Shown one piece after another: positions 1-7,709 of a stretch of 64,000 nucleotides of DNA. Position numbers and translations under genes: made by a program. Origin of the DNA: an uncultured Clostridia bacterium. GTDB lineage: Bacteria > Bacillota > Clostridia > Oscillospirales > Ruminococcaceae. Under the pieces are notes generated by a model. It made no database searches and was not told where the DNA came from. It saw only the letters and a program-made list of their open reading frames with translations. Location: the NCBI GenBank assembly GCA_946498095.1, contig CAMMMX010000001.1, positions 62,001 through 126,000 of the forward strand. Direction: 5' to 3'. The stretch's first letter is position 1, and each line of letters starts with the position of its first letter.

Positions 1-1
1 T

Positions 2-118
2 CTGGTCGACTTGGTCATGTCTCTGGAAGAGGAGTTTGACGTTGAAATCCCGGACGATCAGGTTGAGGGGATTAAGACGGTTGGCGATATCGTCAAGTAC
101 ATCGAAGACAACGCATAA
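2..118 (+). CDS. acpP: Acyl carrier protein, C-terminal part
   Basis: The window opens inside this gene, so only the last 38 codons are seen. They read [19 protein letters not shown] and continue through [13 protein letters not shown] to a TAA stop, which is the helix II to helix IV part of acyl carrier protein. The phosphopantetheine-bearing Ser of the DSL motif would lie just upstream of the window edge. ACP carries growing acyl chains in cytoplasmic fatty acid synthesis, so fab or plsX genes are the likely upstream neighbours. A strong intrinsic terminator follows at once, making this the last gene of its operon. Confidence 0.9.
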   Translation: MVDLVMSLEEEFDVEIPDDQVEGIKTVGDIVKYIEDNA

Positions 119-134
119 GGTGCGGAGTTTCGTC

Positions 135-172
135 CGGCCGCGTCCCTCGCTTGGACGCGGCCGATTTTTTTC
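135..172 (+). terminator. Intrinsic terminator after acpP
   Basis: An 11-bp GC stem (CGGCCGCGTCC at 135-145 pairing with 153-163) with a 7-nt loop is followed by a T-rich tract. It closes the acpP transcript. Confidence 0.9.
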
Positions 173-270
173 CTTCTACTCACGCCATACGGGCGATTCT
201 TTTTCCTGTAGTCTGTCTAATAAAATAAGCTGTTATGCGAAATACAATACTGTAAGAAAGTGTGGTTTGA

Positions 271-1215
271 ATGAAAATCTATGATTCCCTCCCCCAGCTC
301 ATTGGCAATACCCCCCTTCTGCGCCTGAATCTTATGATGAAAGCTTACGGCGCACAGGCACAGGTGCTAGCTAAACTTGAATACTTGAATCCACTCGGCT
401 CTATCAAAGACCGTGCGGCACTATACATGATTGAGGATGCGGAAAAACGCGGCATTCTTTCACCCGGTGCGACGGTCATTGAACCGACCAGCGGCAATAC
501 CGGAATTGGGCTTGCTTACATTTGCGCGCTCAAGGGTTACCGCCTGATCCTCACGATGCCGGAAACAATGAGCGTGGAGCGTCGACAATTGCTCGCGGCC
601 CTAGGTGCCGAGATTGTTTTGACGGCTGGATCCCGCGGTATGAGCGGCTCGATTGAAAAGGCTCAGGAAATCGCCGCCGCCACACCGGGCTCTTTCATCC
701 CGCAACAATTTGAGAATCCTGCCAACGCCCAAGCGCACAGCGAAACAACGGCTCAAGAGCTCCTACGCGACACAGACGGGCAAATTGACGTCCTGGTTAG
801 CGCCGTCGGTACGGGGGGTACGCTGACCGGAACAGGGCGTGTTCTAAAAGCGCATCGACCCTCAACAGAAATTATCGCTGTGGAGCCCGCCTCTTCTGCC
901 GTATTGTCCGGCAAAGCCCCCGGAAAACATAAGATACAGGGAATCGGCGCGGGTTTCGTCCCCAAACTTCTGGATGTATCACTGATCGATCGTGTCGTTA
1001 CCGTTACTGACGAAGATGCCTACGCCTGCGCGCAGGCACTAGCTAAAAAGGAAGGTGTGCTCGCTGGCATCTCCTCCGGTGCTGCCGTCCGGGCGGCGCT
1101 TGAAGTGGCCGCACAGGACAACTACGCGGGAAAGACCATTGCTGTGATTCTCCCTGACACGGGACAACGTTATTTATCCGCCGGGTTATTCGATGCAAAG
1201 GAGTCAAACGTTTGA
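271..1215 (+). CDS. cysK: Cysteine synthase (O-acetylserine sulfhydrylase)
   Basis: This 314-residue protein has the usual length of the CysK/CysM family. It makes cysteine from O-acetylserine and sulfide with pyridoxal phosphate in the cytoplasm. The PLP lysine is K46 in NPLGSIKDRAA, the substrate loop is EPTSGNTGIG, the phosphate-binding glycine loop is GTGGTLTG, and SSGAA lies near the C terminus. CysK and CysM are hard to separate by eye. The acceptor substrate comes from CysE, encoded about 20 kb away under a cysteine T-box. The stop codon overlaps the start region of mnmA, so the two genes are probably co-transcribed: cysteine is also the sulfur source for the tRNA thiolation done by MnmA. 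Confidence 0.93.
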   Translation: MKIYDSLPQLIGNTPLLRLNLMMKAYGAQAQVLAKLEYLNPLGSIKDRAALYMIEDAEKRGILSPGATVIEPTSGNTGIGLAYICALKGYRLILTMPETMSVERRQLLAALGAEIVLTAGSRGMSGSIEKAQEIAAATPGSFIPQQFENPANAQAHSETTAQELLRDTDGQIDVLVSAVGTGGTLTGTGRVLKAHRPSTEIIAVEPASSAVLSGKAPGKHKIQGIGAGFVPKLLDVSLIDRVVTVTDEDAYACAQALAKKEGVLAGISSGAAVRAALEVAAQDNYAGKTIAVILPDTGQRYLSAGLFDAKESNV

Positions 1216-2279
1216 CCATGGGAAAAAAAGTATTGCTCGCGATGAGCGGAGGCGTTGATAGCTCCGTTGCGGCTTTGCTACTGCAGCAGCAAGGCTATGA
1301 CGTTCATGGCGCGACTTTTTGTCTATGGCCGCCCAGCGACCTGCATCATACTTTGGATGACGCTGTCCAAGATGCAAAGAAAGTTTGTGTCCAGCTGGGA
1401 ATCCCTCATAACGTCTTTTATTTTGAGCGTCCCTTCCAGGAGATTGTTGTGGAGGATTTCGTTCGCTGCTATCAAAATGGGCTGACACCCAATCCATGCG
1501 TGGTCTGTAACCGCCAGATAAAATTCGGTATCTTTTTCGGCAAAGCGATGGAAATGGGCTTTGACTATATCGCAACAGGACACTATGCCCAAATACGGCT
1601 GGAAGATGGTATACATCGTCTTGTCCGCGCCGTTGATGTCCAGAAGGACCAGTCCTATTTTCTATACGCCATCCGCTATGATGCGCTAGCCCGCACCCTC
1701 TTCCCGCTGGGCGGCTACACCAAGCCGCAGGTTCGGGAAATCGCACAGCAGAACGCTCTGCCCGTCCACAGCAAACGGGATAGTCAAGATATCTGCTTCA
1801 TCGACCGTAACGGCTACGGGGCTTTCCTCCACTCCTATACGGGTCTGAGTGCGCCGCCCGGAAATTTTGTGGACGTACACGGAAATATCCTTGGTACACA
1901 TCAAGGAATTTGGCATTATACGGTGGGCCAGCGAAAAGGACTGGGCATCAGCTTGGGGGAACCTGCTTACGTTCTGGCGGTCCGCCCACAGGATAACACA
2001 GTCGTACTAGGCAAAGAAACACAGCTATATATATCAGACGCACTGGTACGAAATTTCAACATTCTCCTACCGGCCGATCAGATTTCCTTCCCCTTAGAGG
2101 GTATTTCTGTGAAAACCCGTTCTCGTTCGCAGTATTCCGACGCGCGAATCGAACGAATTTCAGACGACTGTTTAAAAATTATTTTTCATCAGCCTCAGAA
2201 AGCAGTGGCGCCTGGACAGTCGGCAGTTTTTTATCAGGAGGACCGTGTCTTAGGCGGTGGAATTTTTGCACTGCAGTAA
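1212..2279 (+). CDS. mnmA: tRNA-specific 2-thiouridylase MnmA
   Basis: The 355-residue product matches MnmA, which thiolates U34 of tRNA-Lys, -Glu and -Gln. The PP-loop ATP site MSGGVDSSVA is near residues 11-20. The two catalytic cysteines are visible as C99 (VVCNRQIKF) and C194 (SQDICFI), followed by the GQRKGLGI segment. The start could be TTG at 1212, 8 nt after the AAAGGAG Shine-Dalgarno at 1197-1203, or ATG at 1218, 14 nt after it. Spacing favours the TTG, which overlaps the cysK stop and suggests translational coupling. The gene ends ahead of a clear terminator. Confidence 0.94.
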   Translation: MTMGKKVLLAMSGGVDSSVAALLLQQQGYDVHGATFCLWPPSDLHHTLDDAVQDAKKVCVQLGIPHNVFYFERPFQEIVVEDFVRCYQNGLTPNPCVVCNRQIKFGIFFGKAMEMGFDYIATGHYAQIRLEDGIHRLVRAVDVQKDQSYFLYAIRYDALARTLFPLGGYTKPQVREIAQQNALPVHSKRDSQDICFIDRNGYGAFLHSYTGLSAPPGNFVDVHGNILGTHQGIWHYTVGQRKGLGISLGEPAYVLAVRPQDNTVVLGKETQLYISDALVRNFNILLPADQISFPLEGISVKTRSRSQYSDARIERISDDCLKIIFHQPQKAVAPGQSAVFYQEDRVLGGGIFALQ

Positions 2280-2306
2280 AGTCATCGTGTGGAAAAGTGG
2301 AAATAT

Positions 2307-2345
2307 AAAAGGTATCACGGCAAAAATCGTGATACCTTTTTTGAT
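2307..2345 (+). terminator. Intrinsic terminator after cysK-mnmA
   Basis: A 13-bp stem (AAAAGGTATCACG at 2307-2319 with 2328-2340) and a T run end the cysK-mnmA transcript. Confidence 0.88.
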
Positions 2346-2480
2346 AGAATTCGACATCTTTCGCTTATAACGCCAAAATCTGACGATTTTATCTGTATTT
2401 CTATCTAGCTTTATAGAAAAAAAGGTAGTTTTTGGTGGAAAATTTGGGACATTAAGAATGGTGTCGACACAGGTTTTTCA

Positions 2481-2509
2481 TTGACTATTTTTCCCATATA
2501 ATGTATAAT
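2481..2509 (+). promoter_or_regulatory. Consensus sigma-A promoter for the 62-aa gene
   Basis: TTGACT at 2481-2486 and TATAAT at 2504-2509 are separated by 17 nt, with TG directly before the -10 box. Transcription would start near 2516, giving a very short leader to the start at 2542. Confidence 0.85.
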
Positions 2510-2541
2510 TACAGTACTTTATGAAATAGAAGGTGATTTTA

Positions 2542-2730
2542 ATGTTGGACTTTGAGAAAACATTCAGCAGTTTTTTGGAGAATAAGGTCTATGACAATGC
2601 CGACAACGCTATTTTTCTGCTGGTGCGAGCCGCATATTTGGCCGGCTGGAAGGCCGCTGGGGGTGAAGAACCGCAGGAAGACAAAATCATCAACATTTTT
2701 CACCAAGTCGCACAGTCCAAAGGGATGTAA
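2542..2730 (+). CDS. Small hypothetical protein, 62 aa
   Basis: I do not recognise this protein. It begins MLDFEKTFSSFLENKVYDNA and continues with a predicted helical stretch containing AIFLLVRAAYLAGWKAAGG, then an acidic segment and FHQVAQSKGM. It is amphipathic rather than clearly transmembrane, and soluble by appearance. ATG at 2542 is preferred over an in-frame GTG at 2533 because a GAAGG ribosome site sits just upstream. The gene is monocistronic: it has its own near-consensus promoter and ends at a shared terminator. That layout and the strong promoter argue for a real, well-expressed gene despite its size. Confidence 0.7.
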   Translation: MLDFEKTFSSFLENKVYDNADNAIFLLVRAAYLAGWKAAGGEEPQEDKIINIFHQVAQSKGM

Positions 2731-2782
2731 TGTTGAAAAAAGGCTTTTCTGTCTTTGATTGCACGTTCAACTTTACAAATAT

Positions 2783-2820
2783 AAAACCGCGGAATACCAA
2801 ATGGTGTTCCGCGGTTTTGT
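2783..2820. terminator. Bidirectional terminator
   Basis: A long hairpin (AAAACCGCGGAA at 2783-2794 pairing with 2807-2818, with a further inner ACCA/TGGT pairing) has A and T runs on its two flanks. It serves both the 62-aa gene on the plus strand and the two-component operon converging from the minus strand. Confidence 0.85.
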
Positions 2821-4377
2821 TTATTCATCGTCGGACGGTTCATTTTCCGCTGTGTCCGGACAGATAAGCTCAAACCAGAATTCCACTCCATCCTCCACGT
2901 TCCGCACGCCATATGCGGTCTTATGAAGCTCAATGATGCTTTTTACAATCGCTAACCCTAAACCGTAGCTTTTACTTTCTAAGCCGCGTGATTTGTCACG
3001 TTTATAAAAACTGTCGAACAAATGCTCCAAAACCTCATTTTCGATGGGGGGACACCGGTTGAAAACCCGAACTCGCACATGACTGGGAGACGACGGATCT
3101 TCTGACGGCCGGGTATCAATCGTAATACGCATTTGAGAATGATCCTCGGAATATTTGATCGCATTCTCGACAAGATTCGTAATGACCTGCAAAATCCGAT
3201 TGTAATCCCCTTGCACGATAAACTCGTCATCATACTGAAAGTCACAGGTAATTCCGCGATTTTCCATCAGAATCCGACACTGATGCAACACCTGAAAGAC
3301 AGCTTCATTGATACAGAAAATCGTCTCATCCAGCTCTATCATGCCGCTCTCCAGCTGCGAAAGGTTCAGCAGCTGGGTGATGAGCATACTCATCTTGCCC
3401 GCCTGCTCGGTGATAATTTCACATTGTTCCCGAATAGACTCACCGGCTTTCTGATTTTCCTCTTCTTGTGCAGCAGTATCCTGCACGGCCTCGGCGTACG
3501 CCGTAATCAAAGCCAGCGGCGTTTTAAAATCATGCGAGACATTGGCGATAAACTCTCTTCGCAGCCGGTTGGTTTCCTCTTCACGTTTCAAATCCCGCAT
3601 TAAAAGTTCGTTGCGCTGCTGTAAATATTCAATGCTCTCCTGCAAACGCTGCGCCATTGTATTGATATTATGCGCCAGCTTACCTAGTTCGTCCTTACTG
3701 GTCACTTCACATCGCTTGGAAAAATCCAAATCTGCGATATTCTGTGCTACGACATCAATTTGCCGGATCGGACGAGTAATCCGTGTCGACATAAAATAGG
3801 CTGCTATCATGGCCAAAATCAATGTAACCGCCGACGCATACAGCATAAAATTGACCGCCAGCTGCGAAGACTCATAAATATTCGCCGTTGGCGTTGACAT
3901 AAACAGGTAGGTATCGTCCCCCATCAAGGCATACAATTCCAGTGCGTGGCTGTTTGTGTCACGGATGACCCCTTTTCCGGGGTTCTGGTTTAGGACGCTA
4001 AGGATGCCTGTCCGCAGCGCTTCCCGATACCATTCCTCGACGGAAAGCTGCCCCACCTGCCGCGTCGTCTCATATAACACCTCCGGATCCAGCCCGTCCC
4101 AGTGGACCAAGTTAATCGCAATATTGCGGCTTTCCGCTTCCGCAGCAGCGGAACGGAAAGCTGTGATATCCTGCTGGGACAACAATATTTTCGCGTAATC
4201 GAGTAGATCCTCCTTTTTGCTGCTAACATAATAGGAGCGCATAAAAATGTTGCCGAACAGCAGAATAAACAACATATTAAAAACTAGAACCGCTGCAATG
4301 AGAAAAAACAGCTTGTTCTTGATGCTCATTGCACTCAGCCGATTCTCCGCACGTTCGACTAGGCCCGGACCTTTCAT
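2821..4377 (-). CDS. Sensor histidine kinase
   Basis: This 518-residue membrane kinase has a first transmembrane helix near residues 22-45, an extracytoplasmic sensor of about 125 residues, and a second helix near 178-197. A HAMP linker follows (TRPIRQIDVVAQNIADLDF), then a HisKA dimerisation domain with phospho-acceptor H282 (ANVSHDFKTPL) and a HATPase_c domain with N box NLVENAIKYSE and G box YGLGLAIVKS. The signal sensed cannot be read from the sequence. Its ATG overlaps the TGA of the upstream response regulator by one base (TGATG), so the pair is translationally coupled. The asparagine and glycine boxes look intact, so the kinase should be active. Confidence 0.92.
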   Translation of the reverse strand: MKGPGLVERAENRLSAMSIKNKLFFLIAAVLVFNMLFILLFGNIFMRSYYVSSKKEDLLDYAKILLSQQDITAFRSAAAEAESRNIAINLVHWDGLDPEVLYETTRQVGQLSVEEWYREALRTGILSVLNQNPGKGVIRDTNSHALELYALMGDDTYLFMSTPTANIYESSQLAVNFMLYASAVTLILAMIAAYFMSTRITRPIRQIDVVAQNIADLDFSKRCEVTSKDELGKLAHNINTMAQRLQESIEYLQQRNELLMRDLKREEETNRLRREFIANVSHDFKTPLALITAYAEAVQDTAAQEEENQKAGESIREQCEIITEQAGKMSMLITQLLNLSQLESGMIELDETIFCINEAVFQVLHQCRILMENRGITCDFQYDDEFIVQGDYNRILQVITNLVENAIKYSEDHSQMRITIDTRPSEDPSSPSHVRVRVFNRCPPIENEVLEHLFDSFYKRDKSRGLESKSYGLGLAIVKSIIELHKTAYGVRNVEDGVEFWFELICPDTAENEPSDDE

Positions 4378-5051
4378 CAGTCGTTATCTCCCGCTTCCAG
4401 CTTATAGCCATACTTACGCACAGTCATGATCATGCTGCCAAAGCTGCCAAGCTTGGCGCGCAAGCACTTGATATGCGTATCCACGGTACGATCGTCCCCG
4501 TAGTAGTCCTGTCCCCACACCATATCAAGAATTTGCTCCCGCGACAAAGTAATGCCCTTGTTGGCAGCCAGATAGCTGAGCAGATCAAACTCCTTTGGCG
4601 TCAGGGTAATTTTTTTACTACCTACGTACACCTCATGCTCCCGCGATAGGATCCGCATTTCGCCGATGGTGATGTCCCGTGCACGCATTTGCCCGGAACG
4701 CTTGAGCAGGTTCTTCACCCGTGTGAGCAAAATTGCTGTGCTGAACGGCTTAGAGATGTACTCATCCGCGCCGTACCGGAACCCAGACAATTCGTCAAAC
4801 TCCGTATTCCGGGCTGTCAACATAATGATGGGCACATCGCTTTGCTCACGTACACGCCGACAGACCTCTAATCCATCCATTTTCGGCATCATGATGTCGA
4901 GAATAAGCAGCGAAAAATCTTGCAACTGAAAGGCTTCGTACGCCATTTCTCCATCGCTTGCTTCCACGACCTCGTAGCCATCCTTTTTCAGGTAATCGGT
5001 AACCAGGGAACGCAGCCGCTGCTCGTCCTCTGCAAAAAGAATTCTTTCCAT
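4377..5051 (-). CDS. OmpR-family response regulator
   Basis: A 224-residue two-domain regulator. The receiver domain (about 1-118) has the acidic pair at E8-D9, phospho-acceptor D52 (LLILDIMMP), T in PIIMLTARN and K in EYISKPFS. A winged-helix DNA-binding domain follows (about 125-222) with LTPKEFDLLSYL and DRTVDTHIKCLRAKLG. It is the first gene of an operon with the downstream kinase and presumably controls transcription in response to it. The target genes cannot be told from the sequence; the divergent neighbour is the structured leader of ung. Confidence 0.93.
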   Translation of the reverse strand: MERILFAEDEQRLRSLVTDYLKKDGYEVVEASDGEMAYEAFQLQDFSLLILDIMMPKMDGLEVCRRVREQSDVPIIMLTARNTEFDELSGFRYGADEYISKPFSTAILLTRVKNLLKRSGQMRARDITIGEMRILSREHEVYVGSKKITLTPKEFDLLSYLAANKGITLSREQILDMVWGQDYYGDDRTVDTHIKCLRAKLGSFGSMIMTVRKYGYKLEAGDND

Positions 5052-5354
5052 ATCTAAGACCCCTTTTCCTATAGCGGTTCTATTTTACTTTGGTATGATT
5101 GAATGATAACATAATTTTGTGTTGTTTTTGTGAAATACCATTCCAATTTTCCACATGGGCAGCAGGATTTCAATCGATATTACGGGTTTCTTGTGAGAAA
5201 ATCCGTCGAACGCAGTTGAAATCTACCGTTATATAAATGGATCGGACAAGTATAGTGCGAAAACGTTCACACTGATTGCCATATGGAATATACACAGTAA
5301 CCGCCCGTGCAATCCGACCAGCGTGCCACAACTGCTTGTGAAGCCGAGGACTCC

Positions 5355-5384
5355 CTTTTCTAGAAAAGAGCGATATGGTATAAT
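5355..5384 (+). promoter_or_regulatory. Promoter with palindrome overlapping the -35 region
   Basis: TTTTCT at 5356-5361 and TATAAT at 5379-5384 are 17 nt apart. A perfect 14-nt palindrome CTTTTCTAGAAAAG (5355-5368) covers the -35 box and could be an operator. Transcription would begin near 5391 and give a leader of about 250 nt before ung. Confidence 0.5.
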
Positions 5385-5390
5385 AATATA

Positions 5391-5635
5391 AAAGCCTATC
5401 GGTAGAACACCGGCCTTGGTATATCCCCCTACCTGTCATCTCATGATTGAGGATATTTGGTCTCCCCCCAGGTCCGGTTGACAAAAGCACAGGAAATCCT
5501 TCTCAACAAAATCAGCTTGCTTCCACTCCAGGTACTCCGCTTCACATTAGTTGATCACGTTGTTGTCAAGGTATTTTCCTGGGCATGTCAATCTCTTTTG
5601 GAAAAGACACTCTGATGTGGAAATTGAGGAAAGGA
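5391..5635 (+). other. Structured leader upstream of ung, with tRNA-like half
   Basis: No convincing gene lies between 5052 and 5635. Just after the promoter, GGTAG (about 5400-5404) can pair with CTACC 25 nt further on, and ATATCC with GGATAT around it. The stretch GGTAGAACACCGGCCTTGGTA resembles the D-arm to anticodon-loop half of a tRNA-Thr with anticodon GGT, but the matching 3' half is missing, so it is not an intact tRNA. No known riboswitch class was recognised. Confidence 0.35.
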
Positions 5636-5641
5636 ATGGAT

Positions 5642-6328
5642 ATGGTTACATTTGAAAACGACTGGGATACGCTGTTACAGGACGAATTCCATCAGGAATA
5701 CTACCTCGCTCTGCGCCGGTTTCTTAAGGAGGAATACCGTTCCCGTACCGTTTACCCCAACATGTTCGACATTTTTAACGCACTAAAGCTGACGGCTTAC
5801 CGGGACACACGGGTACTCCTGCTCGGTCAGGATCCGTATCACGGTCCGGGACAGGCGCACGGTCTTGCTTTTTCGGTCCGGGACGGTATTGCGCCGCCGC
5901 CTTCGCTGGTCAATATTTTTCAGGAGTTGCAAAACGAACTAGGCGTCCCTATCCCGCAAAACGGCAACCTGACGCCATGGGCGCGGCAGGGCATACTTCT
6001 GCTCAACACCGTACTGACCGTCCGGGCGGGACAAGCCAATTCCCACCGCGGCAAGGGTTGGGAAACCTTTACCGACCGGGTGATTGAGCTGCTCAACACA
6101 CGGGAGACGCCGGTTATTTTTGTCCTCTGGGGCGGCAACGCCAAGCAAAAACGCACCCTGATCACCAATCCTATCCACCACGTTTTGACCGCGCCGCACC
6201 CTAGCCCTCTTTCCGCTCACTACGGCTTCTTCGGCTGCGGTCACTTTGCCAAAATAAACGAGATTCTACGGCGTGAAGGGCAGTCGCCCATTAACTGGGA
6301 TTTGACCTGTCAGGAGGGAATATCATGA
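5642..6328 (+). CDS. ung: Uracil-DNA glycosylase, family 1
   Basis: The 228-residue enzyme removes uracil from DNA at the first step of base excision repair. The water-activating motif is [13 protein letters not shown] with catalytic D64, the uracil pocket is formed by FAFS-like LAFSV and LLLNTVLTV, and the C-terminal catalytic [11 protein letters not shown] motif is complete. ATG at 5642 has an AAAGG ribosome site 7 nt upstream; ATG at 5636, served by GAGG, is an equal alternative that adds two residues. Its last codons overlap the ATG of the following methyltransferase by 4 nt (ATGA), so the two are translated as a pair. Confidence 0.95.
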   Translation: MVTFENDWDTLLQDEFHQEYYLALRRFLKEEYRSRTVYPNMFDIFNALKLTAYRDTRVLLLGQDPYHGPGQAHGLAFSVRDGIAPPPSLVNIFQELQNELGVPIPQNGNLTPWARQGILLLNTVLTVRAGQANSHRGKGWETFTDRVIELLNTRETPVIFVLWGGNAKQKRTLITNPIHHVLTAPHPSPLSAHYGFFGCGHFAKINEILRREGQSPINWDLTCQEGIS

Positions 6329-7173
6329 TATCCTTCCCGCTTGCCTGTCCGGTCTGTGGACGCGCTCTCACACAGGAGGTACAGGCTCTACGCTGCAAGA
6401 AGGGGCACAGCTTCGACATCGCTGCACAGGGATACGTCAACCTGCTTCTGTCCAGTGGAAAAAAGTCGGCCCATCCTGGCGACGACGACGGGATGGTCGC
6501 CGCGCGCCGGCTGTTTTTGGAAAAGGACTACTACCTCACCCTGAGCGACTGTATCAACCGATTAGTCATGGAGACGCTGTCTGCCGGCGGCGCCGATGCG
6601 CCCCTGCGTGTTATCGATGCGGGCTGCTGCGAGGGCTACTACACCTCCCGGCTGGCGAAGCACCTTGCCGCACAGGGACGCCCCCATGCGGTACTCGGCG
6701 TTGACCTGGCCAAGCGCGCGCTTCGATACGCCGCCCGGCACAGTCCTGACGTGGGCTACGCCGTCGCCAGCATTTTCGATCTGCCTGTCCCGGACGGCGG
6801 CGCGGACGCTATCGTCAGCATCTGTTCCCCCATTGCCGAAAAGGAGTTCGCCCGTGTCCTGCACCCCGGCGGACGCCTCATCCTTGCCGTCCCGTCGGTG
6901 CGACACCTGTTCGGACTCAAGCAGATCGTATATGATCACCCGTACGAAAACGACGTCAAGGACTTTGCCTTCGATGGGTTCCGCACACTACGCAAAGAGA
7001 CGGTATACGACACCGTCACGGTACAGCCGGGCGATGACATCCGAGCGCTGTTCCAGATGACACCCTACTACTGGAAAAGCCCAGCCGACGGAGCGGCGCG
7101 TCTTGCTGCGCTGGATAGCCTGGATACCGAAATCCACTTTGATGTCTTTGTGCTGGAAAGAATAACGGCTTAA
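6325..7173 (+). CDS. rlmA: 23S rRNA guanine-N1 methyltransferase, RlmA family
   Basis: A 282-residue SAM-dependent methyltransferase. The N terminus carries the family zinc finger (CPVCGRAL, then C and H in [10 protein letters not shown]) followed by the hallmark GYVNLLL. The SAM site is [15 protein letters not shown], and [15 protein letters not shown] is the second motif. Family members methylate G745 (RlmA-I) or G748 (RlmA-II, TlrB-like) of 23S rRNA; the sequence alone does not decide which. It is translationally coupled to ung. The G748 enzymes affect macrolide and mycinamicin sensitivity. Confidence 0.85.
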   Translation: MISFPLACPVCGRALTQEVQALRCKKGHSFDIAAQGYVNLLLSSGKKSAHPGDDDGMVAARRLFLEKDYYLTLSDCINRLVMETLSAGGADAPLRVIDAGCCEGYYTSRLAKHLAAQGRPHAVLGVDLAKRALRYAARHSPDVGYAVASIFDLPVPDGGADAIVSICSPIAEKEFARVLHPGGRLILAVPSVRHLFGLKQIVYDHPYENDVKDFAFDGFRTLRKETVYDTVTVQPGDDIRALFQMTPYYWKSPADGAARLAALDSLDTEIHFDVFVLERITA

Positions 7174-7190
7174 CCGATACCGTAGAAAAC

Positions 7191-7219
7191 AGCAGCCCGT
7201 CGGCAAGCGACGGGCTGCT
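7191..7219. terminator. Hairpin terminator between rlmA and the sigma-factor remnant
   Basis: A 12-bp stem (AGCAGCCCGTCG, 7191-7202, with 7208-7219) and a 5-nt loop. The plus side has only a weak T tract (TGTGTT), while the minus side continues with TTTT, so it may serve convergent transcripts. Confidence 0.65.
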
Positions 7220-7230
7220 GTGTGTTAATG

Positions 7231-7525
7231 CTACTGCAGTATCATGGTCGTCAAAGACTTCTTCTGCGCCTCTTCAACTGGCTTAAGTTTTTCGCAGGCC
7301 GTCAGTTCCTTGGCACAATTGAGCAGAAACCAACCGTCCGTATGGAACAAAAAAAGCGTCTATTTGATCGATTTTCCGATCCGCCAACAAGGCGCGGTAG
7401 AAGCGCAGCGCGATCTCCTGCGTCAAATCCTCCGCATCCTGTAAAGAGGTCGTCCGTTTCAAAGCAAATCCATAAAATGACTTCAGATAATGGCTGACCT
7501 TTTTTCCCGCGTCTTCACAGTTCAA
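7231..7525 (-). pseudogene. Truncated and frameshifted sigma-70 family factor
   Basis: The reading frame starts with TTG at 7525 behind an AAGGGGGG ribosome site and encodes about 65 residues typical of ECF sigma region 2: YLKSFYGFALKRT, then DAEDLTQEIALRFYRALL. It runs through IDQIDAFF and then leaves the family pattern at a run of seven Ts. In one frame it stops at 7283; removing one T lets it run to 7231 but still gives no region 4. The DNA-binding part is missing, so the gene is broken. It lies downstream of mfd on the same strand. Confidence 0.5.
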
Positions 7526-7709
7526 TAGGAATCCCCCCTTGCCCCCGTTCGTTTCTTTCGTCGTAAAGCGCTTGACATCTATTCAGACACCGGGATGAAG
7601 AAAAGGTTGGACTTTCTGCCATCTTTTTACCCAGAAAAAGCGGCTACACTCGTCCCGGGTATCTCGCATTCACGATTTACCCAAGACGAGCAGCAGCCGT
7701 CTGTTATTT

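Noticed and set aside
36-284. An 82-codon open frame on the plus strand
   Set aside because: It overlaps the acpP 3' end in another frame, crosses the terminator and ends inside cysK.
5170-5490. A 106-codon open frame upstream of ung on the minus strand
   Set aside because: No ribosome site, no family pattern, and it runs through the promoter region of ung.
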